Shown here: piece after piece, positions 50,563 to 58,579 of the stretch
Position numbering within the stretch: the first letter of the stretch is position 1
Layout: every line of letters starts with the position of its first letter
Assembly: GCA_036386455.1 (NCBI GenBank)
Contig: DASVVS010000056.1
Span: forward strand, 1-64,000
From: AC-37 sp036386455
GTDB taxonomy: Bacteria; Actinomycetota; Thermoleophilia; Solirubrobacterales; Thermoleophilaceae
Length of the DNA stretch: 64,000 nt
Reading direction: 5' to 3'
The notes under the pieces: generated by a model
Told to the model about the DNA's origin: nothing
Databases searched by the model: none
The model's input: only the letters and a program-made list of their open reading frames with translations
Program-made: the position numbers and the translations under genes

Positions 50563-50577
50563 CTCCATCCTTCCCCC

Positions 50578-50805
50578 ATGGGCGAACCCGACGACCTCCG
50601 CCAGTTCATGCGCGAGTTGCTCACGCGGTTCGACCGCTCGCTTAGCGTGATCGACCGGCGACTCGACGATCAGGCGGCCGAGATGCGCGAGCAGGCCGCT
50701 GTGATGCGCGCACAGGCCACGGCGATGCGGAACATGGCTGACGAGATCCGCGCGAACACGCAGGGCCTCCTCCGAGTCCTCGACGAGCTGCGCGGGCCGG
50801 CCTAG
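50578..50805 (+). CDS. Small coiled-coil protein, second of a tandem pair
   Basis: 75 residues, ATG start. A paralogue of the preceding gene with a seven-residue insertion (VMRAQATAM region, exactly one heptad), consistent with a coiled coil. It ends RANTQGLLRVLDELRGPA. No signal or membrane segment. Its stop shares CTAG with the convergent acyl-CoA dehydrogenase. Confidence 0.62.
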   Translation: MGEPDDLRQFMRELLTRFDRSLSVIDRRLDDQAAEMREQAAVMRAQATAMRNMADEIRANTQGLLRVLDELRGPA

Positions 50806-51992
50806 AGCCCGTACGAGCGGCCGATCACGTCCAGCATGATCTCGTCGGTGCCGGCGCCGATGCGGTTCAGCCGCATGTCGCGCCAGACCCGCTCGATGCC
50901 GTACTCCTTCATGTAGCCGGCGCCGCCGTGGATCTGGATGCACTCGTCGGCCACCTCCACGGCCACGCGTGAGGCGTGCAGCTTGGCCATCGAGATCTCG
51001 CGCACGGGGTACTCGCCGTTGTTGAAGCGCCACGCGGTCGTGTAGACCATCTGCCGCGCCGACTCGATCTTGGTCGCCATCTCGGCGAACTTGTGGCGGA
51101 TCACCTGGAAATGGCCGATCTCGCGGCCGAACGCCTTGCGCTCGAGCGCGTACTCGCGCGTCTTGTCGAACGCCCGCTGCGCCCCCGCGACGCACCCCGC
51201 CGCGCCGATCAGCCGCTCCCCCTGGAGCTCCCACATGATGTGGTAGAAGCCCTTGCCGACCTCGCCGAGGATCGCGTCGTCGGGCACGCGCACGTCGTTG
51301 AACGCGAGCAGCGCCGTGTCGGACGCGTGCATGCCGAGCTTCTCGAGCCGCTTCTCACGGACGACGCCGGGCAGGTCCATGTCGACCAGGAAGAGCGTGA
51401 AGCCGTCGTAGCCGGCATCGGGATCGGTCTTCGTGACGAGCACGATGTAGTCGGCCCGGTGACCGTTGGTGATGTAGGTCTTCGAGCCGTTGATGACCCA
51501 CTCGCCGGCGGCGTCGTCGCGCACCGCGCGGGTGCGGATGCCGGCGACGTCGGAGCCGGCGTCCGGCTCGGTGATCCCCAGGCACGAGATCCGCTCGCCC
51601 TTGATCGAGGGCACGAGGTAGCGCTGCTTCTGCTCCTCGGTGCCGAACAGGTGGACCGGCGGCGTGGCCATGTCCGTGTGCACCGCGATGCCCATCGCGA
51701 GCCCGCCCGAGCGCGCGGCGCCGATCTCCTCGGCCAGCACGATGTTCGAGAAGTAGTCGCCGCCCTGGCCGCCGTACTCCTCCGGGTAGGAGAGCCCGAG
51801 GAAGCCGAGCTCGCCCATCCGCTGGAAGACCCAGTCGGGAAAGGTGGTCTCCTCCCACTCGTCGGCGTGGGGCGCGAGCTCGGCCTCGGCGAACCGGCGG
51901 ATCGAGTCGCGGAGCTGGTCGTGCTCGTCGGTGAAGATGAAGTGACGGCGCTTTGAGCCGTGGTCCGGCTTGAGGGTCTCGGCGGTGGTCAT
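50802..51992 (-). CDS. Acyl-CoA dehydrogenase
   Basis: 396 residues. LGITEPDAGSD, INGSKTYITNG, MHASDTALL and IHGGAGYMKEYGIERVWRD are all present. The C-terminal YEGT is replaced by IGAGTDEI; Glu259 in LQGERLI is the likely base, as in isovaleryl-CoA dehydrogenase. It resembles the enzyme at 48046-49239 but is not a close copy. A GAAGT-N10-ACTTC dyad lies 24 to 43 bases upstream of its start. Confidence 0.93.
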   Translation of the reverse strand: MTTAETLKPDHGSKRRHFIFTDEHDQLRDSIRRFAEAELAPHADEWEETTFPDWVFQRMGELGFLGLSYPEEYGGQGGDYFSNIVLAEEIGAARSGGLAMGIAVHTDMATPPVHLFGTEEQKQRYLVPSIKGERISCLGITEPDAGSDVAGIRTRAVRDDAAGEWVINGSKTYITNGHRADYIVLVTKTDPDAGYDGFTLFLVDMDLPGVVREKRLEKLGMHASDTALLAFNDVRVPDDAILGEVGKGFYHIMWELQGERLIGAAGCVAGAQRAFDKTREYALERKAFGREIGHFQVIRHKFAEMATKIESARQMVYTTAWRFNNGEYPVREISMAKLHASRVAVEVADECIQIHGGAGYMKEYGIERVWRDMRLNRIGAGTDEIMLDVIGRSYGL

Positions 51993-52015
51993 GCCGCGAG
52001 CTTACGGCAAAGTGA

Positions 52016-52035
52016 GAAGTGACGCTTCCTACTTC
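52016..52035 (-). promoter_or_regulatory. Dyad upstream of the acyl-CoA dehydrogenase
   Basis: GAAGT-N10-ACTTC, with further AAGTG/CACTT half-sites around it, in the 82 bases before the dehydrogenase start. A TetR-type fatty-acid regulator site is possible; no regulator gene is adjacent. Confidence 0.35.
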
Positions 52036-52074
52036 CCGCGACCCGGCGGCGCGGTGCGCCTTGGCGCGACTCCG

Positions 52075-52527
52075 CTAGCGCGAGCCGAACTGCACGGTCC
52101 AGATCGTGGCCTTGCCGCCGCGGAAGTTGCCGGAGGCGCGTCCGGCGCCCACGTAGCGGAAGCCGCGGTCCACGATCACCGCCCGGTGCCCGGGGGAGTT
52201 GAGCCACATCCGGAAGGTCGCGCTGACGCGGGCCGACGTGCCGGAGCTCCACGCGAGGATCTCCCCGAGCCGGCGGTACTTGCTGCTCGCCTGGATCCGG
52301 CTCGCGTGCCCGAAGTAGCCGGCGTTCATCTGCTTCCACGAGTAGCGCTCCGCGGAGCGGGTCAGGCTCTTCGACTTCCGGACCTTGGGCAGCCCGTGAT
52401 TCGCCCTGTACGAGTTGATCTTGGCGAGCATCTGGTCCTCGGCCGAGCGACCGGCGAGAGCCGGTGCGGCGGGGCTGAGCAGGCACGCCACGAGCGTGCA
52501 CAGGACGAGCATCCGGAAGCGAGGCAT
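52075..52527 (-). CDS. Secreted CAP-domain (SCP/PR-1-like) protein
   Basis: 150 residues. Signal peptide to about residue 27 (ALAG), then a minimal bacterial CAP domain: MLAKINSYRANHGLPK, GYFGHAS with the metal His, GEILAWSS with the Glu, and MWLNSPGHRAVIVD. Such proteins act in the cell wall or outside; the exact reaction is unknown. Ribosome site GAGGGGG. Its 190-base leader carries a c-di-AMP riboswitch, tying expression to osmotic/cell-wall signalling. Confidence 0.9.
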   Translation of the reverse strand: MPRFRMLVLCTLVACLLSPAAPALAGRSAEDQMLAKINSYRANHGLPKVRKSKSLTRSAERYSWKQMNAGYFGHASRIQASSKYRRLGEILAWSSGTSARVSATFRMWLNSPGHRAVIVDRGFRYVGAGRASGNFRGGKATIWTVQFGSR

Positions 52528-52570
52528 GTAGCGACCCCCTCGGTCGTGTAGCCGTCTATTCGGGTTCGGT

Positions 52571-52705
52571 TGTCTTCCCTGGCGCCTTCGGGGTGAGCTG
52601 TCGGGCTCGCGCAGTGCGCTACGGGCACGGTGATGTGCTCGATTCGCCCCGGCCGGTGTGCGGCAACCGGCAGTGGTTCCCCCGATCGTCCGGACTGGGC
52701 GTCCG
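52571..52705 (-). ncRNA. Cyclic-di-AMP riboswitch (ydaO/yuaA class)
   Basis: Read on the minus strand, the conserved blocks appear in order: GGGGGAACCA (52683-52674), GGGGCGAATC (52650-52641), GAGCCCGACAGCTCACCCCG (52608-52589) and AAGGCG...AGGGAAG (to about 52574). This block order is characteristic of the ydaO family, which typically precedes wall-remodelling and transport genes in actinobacteria and acts as an off-switch. The 5' and 3' ends are approximate because P1 pairing was not modelled. Confidence 0.85.
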
Positions 52706-52723
52706 ACCGATTCGGCGGGCGCC

Positions 52724-52729
52724 ACTATA
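52724..52729 (-). promoter_or_regulatory. -10 element for the riboswitch-CAP transcript
   Basis: TATAGT (five of six consensus bases), placed so that transcription would begin a few bases before the riboswitch. The -35 region (about 52747-52752) is weak. Confidence 0.45.
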
Positions 52730-52800
52730 CCCGCGTTATCGGTCGGACAGATCACGTGGCGCGGAGCCGCTTCACGACGCTCCGGCGCGTGATCCGTCAG

Positions 52801-52823
52801 AGTGGGGAGTGGCACGTCCCACT
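52801..52823 (+). promoter_or_regulatory. Dyad just upstream of the acyl-CoA operon
   Basis: AGTGGG-N11-CCCACT, with a nested AGTGG/CCACT, ending five bases before the first start codon (52829). It may be the operator of the operon, perhaps for the MerR-type regulator encoded at its end. The 301 bases from 52528 to 52828 hold no gene; besides this dyad they carry the CAP leader. Confidence 0.4.
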
Positions 52824-52828
52824 TACCG

Positions 52829-53611
52829 ATGACCTACGAGAAGCTCAGCTACACCGTCGAGGACTCGGTCGCGACCATCGCGCTCGACGACCCCGACACC
52901 CGCAACTCGCTCTCCGACGCGATGCTGAGCGACTTGATCGCCGCGTTCGAGGAGGCGCGCGACGACGACGCCGTCCGCTGCGTGATCCTGACCTCCACGC
53001 ACGAGAAGGTCTTCAGCTCGGGCGGGAACGTCGCGCAGTTCGCCGCCGACACGCCGCTCGTGCACCGCCACTTCGGGACCGAGAAGTTCGTGCGGCTGTT
53101 CCGGCTGATCGGCGAGCTGGGCAAGCCGTCGCTCGTGGCCGCCAACGGGCACGTGCTGGCCGGCGCGCTCGGCCTCTCGCTCGCCTGCGACCTGATCATC
53201 GCCAAGGACACGGCCGGCTTCGGCACGCCCGAGATCAACCTCGGCCTGTTCCCGTTCATGATCATGGCGCTGATCTACCGCAACGTGCCGCGCAAGACGG
53301 CCAACGAGATGCTGCTCCTGGGCGAGCGGATGACGGCCCAGGAGGCGAAGGAGGCGGGGATCGTGAACCGCGTCGTGCCCGCGGACGAGTTCGACGCGAC
53401 GGTCCGCGAGTGGGCGGCCAAGCTCGCGTCCAAGTCGCCGGTGGTGATGCGCCTCGGCAAGGACGCGATGTTCCGCCAGCAGGACATGGCGCTGCAGGAC
53501 GCGCTCGAGTTCCTCCAGTCGCAGCTGACGATCGAGCTGTCGACCGAGGACGCAGTCGAGGGCGTGACCGCGTTCTTCGAGAAGAGGGAGCCCCAGTGGA
53601 AGGGACGGTGA
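52829..53611 (+). CDS. Enoyl-CoA hydratase/isomerase family protein
   Basis: 260 residues. Crotonase fold with SSGGNVAQF and GHVLAGALGLSLAC (oxyanion hole) and GTPEINLGLFPF, which retains the second catalytic Glu; the first Glu position is occupied by Leu. Activity may therefore be isomerase-like or on an unusual acyl-CoA. First gene of a six-gene run; its stop overlaps the carboxyltransferase start (GTGA). The start was chosen at ATG 52829, where homology-like sequence begins. Confidence 0.87.
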   Translation: MTYEKLSYTVEDSVATIALDDPDTRNSLSDAMLSDLIAAFEEARDDDAVRCVILTSTHEKVFSSGGNVAQFAADTPLVHRHFGTEKFVRLFRLIGELGKPSLVAANGHVLAGALGLSLACDLIIAKDTAGFGTPEINLGLFPFMIMALIYRNVPRKTANEMLLLGERMTAQEAKEAGIVNRVVPADEFDATVREWAAKLASKSPVVMRLGKDAMFRQQDMALQDALEFLQSQLTIELSTEDAVEGVTAFFEKREPQWKGR

Positions 53612-55170
53612 CGGAGGGGTCGCTCCTGCGGCCGCTGGTCGAGGACCTGCGCGAGCGGCGCGAGCGGATCAGGCTCGGCGGCGGCGAGGAGAAGATCGCC
53701 AAGCAGCACGAGCGCGACAAGCTGACCGCGCGCGAGCGGCTCGCCCTGCTGATCGACGACGGCACCTTCGTCGAGCTCGGCATCCACGGGCGGCCGCACT
53801 TCTCGCAGCGCGCGATGGAGGGGGTCGAGGCGCCGGCCGACGGCGTCGTGACGGGCTACGGGCGCGTGGACGGCCGCCTGGTGGCCGTGGCCGCCTACGA
53901 CTTCACGGTGATGGCCGGCTCGATGGGCATGACCGGCGAGCTGAAGGTCGCGCGGCTGCGCGAGATGGCGCTCCAGAAGCGCATGCCGATGGTGTGGCTG
54001 CTCGACTCGGCGGGCGCGCGGATCCAGGAGGCCGTCGGGTCCCTGTTCGCCGGCTCGGGGCACCTGTTTCGCGAGGAGGTGACCGCCAGCGGCGTGATCC
54101 CGCAGGTGGCGGCGCTGATGGGCCCGTGCGCTGCGGGCACCGCCTACATCCCGGGCCTCGCCGACTTCGTCCCGATGGTCAAGGGCCGCGGCTCGATGGC
54201 GCTCGCCGGGCCGTACCTCGTGAAGGCCGTGACCGGCGAGGACATCACGCAGGAGGAGCTCGGCGGGTCGAAGGTGCACTGCCGCAAGTCGGGCGTCGCC
54301 GACCTCGAGTGCGCCGACGACGAGGAGTGCATCCAGGCGATCAAGGACTACCTCTCGTTCTTCCCGTCGCACTGCGAGGAGCCGCCGCCGGTGATGCCCA
54401 CGAGCGACCCCGTGGACCGCATGGACGAGGAGCTGCTCGACGTCCTCCCGGAGTCGAACCGCAAGCCCTACGACATGTACGACCTGATCAAGCTGATCGT
54501 GGACGACGGCTACTGGTTCGACATGAAGCCGCAGTTCGCGAAGACCGTCATCACGTGCTTCGCGCGGATGAACGGGCGGCCGGTCGGGATCGTCGCGAGC
54601 CAGCCGAAGCAGCTCGGCGGGATCCTCGAGAACGACTCGGCCGACAAGGCCGCCCGCTTCGTGAACCTCTGCGACGCGTTCGGCATCCCGCTCGTCTTCC
54701 TGCAGGACGTGCCGGGCTTCATGGTCGGCTCGAAGGTCGAGCAGGCCGGGATCATCCGGCACGGGGCGAAGATGCTCTACGCGGTCTCGCGCGCGACCGT
54801 CCCGAAGATCACCGTCGTGATCCGCAAGGCCTACGGCGCCGGCTACTACGTGATGAACGGCAAGGCCTACGAGCCGGACCTGATCGTCGCGTGGCCCACG
54901 GCCGAGATCAGCGTGATGGGCGCCGAGGGCGCCGTGAACATCGTCATGCGCAAGGCGATCGAGGCGGCCGACGACCCCGACGCCAAGCGCGCGGAGCTGG
55001 TCGCCAACTTCCAGAAGCTGATCGACCCGTACGTGCCCGCCGGCAACGCGATGATCGACGACATCATCGACCCGCGCGAGACGCGCCCGGTGATCGCCCG
55101 CGCGCTGGAGATGGCCGAACGCAAGCGTGTGGAGCGGCCCTGGAAGAAGCACGGCGTGATGCCGGTATGA
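53608..55170 (+). CDS. Acyl-CoA carboxylase carboxyltransferase (beta) subunit
   Basis: 520 residues, with both crotonase-like halves of PccB/AccD-type enzymes. Seen: LTARERLALLIDDGTFVEL, the N-half GSMGMTGELKV and DSAGARIQEAV, then the C-half LQDVPGFMVGSKVEQ and KAYGAGYYVMNGKAY (biotin/acyl-CoA pocket). It moves CO2 from carboxybiotin to an acyl-CoA (propionyl, methylcrotonyl or other). GTG 53608 follows GGAAGGGA. No biotin carboxylase or carrier lies in this operon. Confidence 0.93.
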   Translation: MTEGSLLRPLVEDLRERRERIRLGGGEEKIAKQHERDKLTARERLALLIDDGTFVELGIHGRPHFSQRAMEGVEAPADGVVTGYGRVDGRLVAVAAYDFTVMAGSMGMTGELKVARLREMALQKRMPMVWLLDSAGARIQEAVGSLFAGSGHLFREEVTASGVIPQVAALMGPCAAGTAYIPGLADFVPMVKGRGSMALAGPYLVKAVTGEDITQEELGGSKVHCRKSGVADLECADDEECIQAIKDYLSFFPSHCEEPPPVMPTSDPVDRMDEELLDVLPESNRKPYDMYDLIKLIVDDGYWFDMKPQFAKTVITCFARMNGRPVGIVASQPKQLGGILENDSADKAARFVNLCDAFGIPLVFLQDVPGFMVGSKVEQAGIIRHGAKMLYAVSRATVPKITVVIRKAYGAGYYVMNGKAYEPDLIVAWPTAEISVMGAEGAVNIVMRKAIEAADDPDAKRAELVANFQKLIDPYVPAGNAMIDDIIDPRETRPVIARALEMAERKRVERPWKKHGVMPV

Positions 55171-55667
55171 CGGCGCGGACGCGCCCGCGCGGAGTCGGAC
55201 CTCGCGTGCTGAGGCTGCTCGACGCTCAGTACCGGGTCTACGACCGCATGCGCCACCGCGACGCCTTCGCGGTCGCTCGGCGCCCCGGCACGGCGCCGAG
55301 CTTCGAGCACATGCGCGGCGCCCGCCAGGCGCTGGTCGTCACCTTCAAGCGCGACGGGGAGCCGGTGCCGACCCCCGTGAACTTCGGGCTCGACGAGGCC
55401 GGGCACCTGTTCTTCCGGACCGAGGCCCGCACCCCGAAGGTCGCGCGGATCGTGAACGACCCGCACGTGAGGGTCGGCCCCTGCAACCTCCGCGGCCGCC
55501 CCACCGGTCCGGTCGCCGAGGGGCGCGCCCAGATCCTCCCGCCCGGAGACCACGGGCGCGCCCACGCGGCCATTGCCCGCAACTGGAGCACCGCGATGAA
55601 GCCCTACGAGAAGGTCGCCAACCGCGTGCCCGTCGAGCTCGCCTACGTGGAGGTCACACCCGCATGA
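55167..55667 (+). CDS. Pyridoxamine 5'-phosphate oxidase-like, probably F420-dependent
   Basis: 166 residues. A split-beta-barrel flavin fold: ALVVTFKRDGEPVPTPVNFG, then LFFRTEARTPKVARI, NDPHVRVGPCNLRG and EGRAQIL. These match the PPOX-class F420-binding family common in actinobacteria. The first 45 residues are an additional N-terminal segment. It probably reduces an intermediate of the operon's pathway. Overlaps both neighbours by four bases. Confidence 0.8.
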   Translation: MTARTRPRGVGPRVLRLLDAQYRVYDRMRHRDAFAVARRPGTAPSFEHMRGARQALVVTFKRDGEPVPTPVNFGLDEAGHLFFRTEARTPKVARIVNDPHVRVGPCNLRGRPTGPVAEGRAQILPPGDHGRAHAAIARNWSTAMKPYEKVANRVPVELAYVEVTPA

Positions 55668-56602
55668 GCCGCTTCGAGGATCCCGCGATCATCACGTGCT
55701 CGATCTCGGGCGCCGTCGCCAACCGCGACCAGTGCCCCGCGATCCCGTACACGCCGGAGGAGTACGCCGCCGAGGCGCGCCGGATCGTGGACGAGGGCGG
55801 CGCGATGATCCACATCCACGCGCGCACGCCGGAGGGCGTCCCGTCCTACGAGGTCGAGGACTTCCGGGCGATCACCGAGGCGATCCACGACGCCGTGGAC
55901 GACGTGATCATCAACTACTCGACCGGCGCCGTGGGCGTGCCGATCGAGAAGCGGATCGAGTACCTGCGCGCGCTGAAGCCGGACGTCGCCGCGCTGAACA
56001 TGGGCTCGATGAACTACGCGAAGTACTCGCGGCGGCGGAACGACTTCGTGTTCCACACGGTCTTCGAGAACTCGTTCGAGACGATCATGACCTTCGTGCG
56101 GGAGATGAACGAGCTGGGCATCCGGCCCGAGCACGAGTGCTTCGACTCCGGGCACATCGCCAACCTCGACCCGCTGATCGACATGGGGCTCCTGTCCGAG
56201 CCGCTGCAGATCTCGTGCGTGATGGGCGTGACCGGCGGGATCCGCCCGACCGCCAAGAACCTCGCGCACATGGCCGACCAGATCCCGGGCGGCGCGCGCG
56301 GGCCGAACAACTGGGGCGTGATCGGGATCAGCCGCGACCAGTGGATGCTCGTGGCCGCGGCGCTCACGCTGGGCGGCAACATCCGCGTCGGCCTCGAGGA
56401 CAACTTCTACCTGCCGGACGGCGAGATGGCCCGCTCGAACGGGGACCTGATCGCGAAGGCGCGGCAGATGACCGAGGACGTGGGCCGGCGGCCGGCGACG
56501 GTGGCCGAGGCGCGCGAGCTGCTGGGCACGCCGAAGCGCGAGGGCGCGGAGGTGTCCCGCCGCGACATGCTGCGCCACCCGATCGAGTCGGCCGAGGGAT
56601 GA
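55664..56602 (+). CDS. Beta-keto acid cleavage enzyme (BKACE, Kce-like)
   Basis: 312 residues. The zinc site HIHAR (His50, His52), NMGSMN, ECFDSGHI and VGLEDN are hallmarks of the 3-keto-5-aminohexanoate cleavage family, which reacts a beta-keto acid with acetyl-CoA to give acetoacetate and a new acyl-CoA. The substrate in this organism is unknown. Overlaps the upstream oxidoreductase (ATGA). Confidence 0.92.
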   Translation: MSRFEDPAIITCSISGAVANRDQCPAIPYTPEEYAAEARRIVDEGGAMIHIHARTPEGVPSYEVEDFRAITEAIHDAVDDVIINYSTGAVGVPIEKRIEYLRALKPDVAALNMGSMNYAKYSRRRNDFVFHTVFENSFETIMTFVREMNELGIRPEHECFDSGHIANLDPLIDMGLLSEPLQISCVMGVTGGIRPTAKNLAHMADQIPGGARGPNNWGVIGISRDQWMLVAAALTLGGNIRVGLEDNFYLPDGEMARSNGDLIAKARQMTEDVGRRPATVAEARELLGTPKREGAEVSRRDMLRHPIESAEG

Positions 56603-56618
56603 GCCGGGCCGGCCTCCG

Positions 56619-57848
56619 ATGAGCCTCCCCCTCGAAGGGGTCCGCGTCCTCGACCTCTCGCGCCTGCTGCCCGGCGGCTTCTGCTCGCTGCTCCTGGCCG
56701 ACTTCGGCGCGGAGGTGCTGAAGGTCGAGGACACCGGCATGGGCGACTACATCCGCTGGTCGCCGCCGTTCTACGAGGGCGCCGACGACTCCGCCAAGTC
56801 CGCCCTCTACCTCGCGCTCAACCGCGGCAAGCGCTCGGTCCGCGTGAACCTCAAGGAGCCGGGCGGCCGCGAGGTGCTGCTGCGCCTGGCGCGCGAGCAC
56901 GACGTGCTGCTCGAGTCGTTCCGCCCGGGCGTGCTCGACCGGCTCGGCGTGGGCTACGAGCGGCTGCGCGAGGAGAACCCCGGCCTCGTCTACTGCGCGA
57001 TCTCCGGCTACGGCCAGGACGGCCCGCTCCGCGACCGCCCCGGCCACGACATGAACTACCTGGGCCTGATCGGGCTGCTCGGGCTGACCGGCGACGCCGA
57101 CGGCCCGCCCGTCCAGTCGGCCGGCCAGATCGCCGACCTCGGCGGCGGCGCGCTGATGGCGGCGTTCGGCATCCTCGCGGCGCTGCGCGAGCGCGACCGC
57201 TCCGGCGAGGGGCAGCTCGTGGACGTGTCGATGTCCGACGGCGCGCTGTCGTGGCTCGCGATGGTCGCCGGGCAGTACCTCTGCGACGGGACCGTGCCCC
57301 ACCGCGGGCAGCTTCCGCTGGCGGGCTCGATCGCCTGCTACCGCCCGTACCGCTGCGCCGACGGCTGGGTCACGCTCGGAGCGCTCGAGCCGAAGTTCTG
57401 GCAGGCCTGGTGCCATGGGGTCGAACGCGAGGACCTGATCGAGCAGCAGTTCGCGCCGCCGGGGTCGGAGGGGCACGCCGAGGTGGAGCGCGTCTTCGCC
57501 GGGCGCACGCGCGCGGAGTGGACCGAGTTCGCCGACCGGCACGACTGCTGCCTCGAGCCGGTCCTCGAGCTCGACGAGGCGCTCGACTCCGACCTCGTCC
57601 GCGCGCGCGAGATGGTCGTGGAGCTCGACCAGCCGGGCGCCGAGAAGCCGGTGCGCCAGCTGGGCGTGCCGGTCAAGATGAGCCGCACGCCCGGCGGGCC
57701 GCAGGGGCCGGGCCCCGCGCTCGGCGAGGACACCGACGCGGTGCTCGAGTCGATCGGATACTCCGCCGGCGAGGTGGAGGCGCTGAAGGAGTCCGGCGCC
57801 GTGGCGGGGCCGGCGGAGGCGGGCGCGCGCGGCTCGTTCATGGCGTGA
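56619..57848 (+). CDS. CaiB/BaiF-type CoA transferase (class III)
   Basis: 409 residues. Features: VLDLSRLLPGGFCSLLLADFGAE (start of the fold, binds CoA), RGKRSV, GYGQDGP and RPGHDMNYLG with the catalytic Asp144 that forms the acyl anhydride. It moves CoA between carboxylic acids without energy loss. The last 70 residues are Gly/Pro/Ala-rich. Its stop overlaps the regulator start (GTGA). It may activate the carboxylate degraded by this operon. Confidence 0.9.
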   Translation: MSLPLEGVRVLDLSRLLPGGFCSLLLADFGAEVLKVEDTGMGDYIRWSPPFYEGADDSAKSALYLALNRGKRSVRVNLKEPGGREVLLRLAREHDVLLESFRPGVLDRLGVGYERLREENPGLVYCAISGYGQDGPLRDRPGHDMNYLGLIGLLGLTGDADGPPVQSAGQIADLGGGALMAAFGILAALRERDRSGEGQLVDVSMSDGALSWLAMVAGQYLCDGTVPHRGQLPLAGSIACYRPYRCADGWVTLGALEPKFWQAWCHGVEREDLIEQQFAPPGSEGHAEVERVFAGRTRAEWTEFADRHDCCLEPVLELDEALDSDLVRAREMVVELDQPGAEKPVRQLGVPVKMSRTPGGPQGPGPALGEDTDAVLESIGYSAGEVEALKESGAVAGPAEAGARGSFMA

Positions 57849-58579
57849 GCCGGGCGGCCCCCGCGAAGGCCTCCGGCGGAGCGAACGGAGCCGCCTCCCC
57901 CGACGGTCTCCTTCGCATGCGCGAGCTCGCCGCCAAGAGCGGCGTGAGCGCGGCGACCATCAAGCACTACCTGCGCGAGGGCCTCCTGCCGGAGCCGGTG
58001 CGGACCTCGCGCAACATGGCCTACTACCCGCCCGACTTCGTGGAGCGGATCCGCGTGATCAAGCAGCTCCAGGAGGAGCGCTTCATGCCGCTCAAGGCGA
58101 TCAAGCGCGTGATGGACGAGGACCCCGAGCGGACGCGCGCGCTGGTCGAGCTGGAGGACCGCGTGATCGAGCGCGCGGCGGCGGGGGAGGAGAGCCGCGT
58201 GAGCGCCGCCGAGCTGCGCCGCCGCTACAGCATCCCGAAGGAGGTGCTCGACCGGATGGCGGAGCTCGACGTGCTCTCGCCCACGCGCGCGGGGTACTCC
58301 CCGACCGACGTGAAGATCGTCGAGGCGATAGCCCGCTTCCGCGCCGGCGGCTACGACGAGCGCATCGGCTTCACGGTCTACGACACGCTGCGCTACAAGC
58401 GCGCGCTGGAGGAGCTCGTGAAGGAGGAGGTCGAGGTGCTGATGGCTCGCCTGGCGGGCGAGATGGAGACCGACCGCGCGCTCAGGCTGATCGACGACGG
58501 CCGCGAGCCGCTGAACGACCTGATCGCGGCGCTTCACTCGAAGCTGCTGCTGGCGGAGCTGAAGCGACGCCGCTCTTAG
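57845..58579 (+). CDS. MerR-family regulator
   Basis: 244 residues from GTG 57845. An Ala/Gly-rich leader (1-20) precedes a MerR HTH: LLRMRELAAKSGVSAATIKH (recognition) and YLREGLLPEP with wing NMAYY. A helical linker follows (RIRVIKQLQEERFMPLKAIK). The C-terminal domain (residues 105-244) is a helical effector domain, not a metal-binding one. Encoded last in the operon, it likely senses a pathway acyl-CoA. Its 3' end overlaps the convergent cupin gene by 98 bases. Confidence 0.85.
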   Translation: MSRAAPAKASGGANGAASPDGLLRMRELAAKSGVSAATIKHYLREGLLPEPVRTSRNMAYYPPDFVERIRVIKQLQEERFMPLKAIKRVMDEDPERTRALVELEDRVIERAAAGEESRVSAAELRRRYSIPKEVLDRMAELDVLSPTRAGYSPTDVKIVEAIARFRAGGYDERIGFTVYDTLRYKRALEELVKEEVEVLMARLAGEMETDRALRLIDDGREPLNDLIAALHSKLLLAELKRRRS

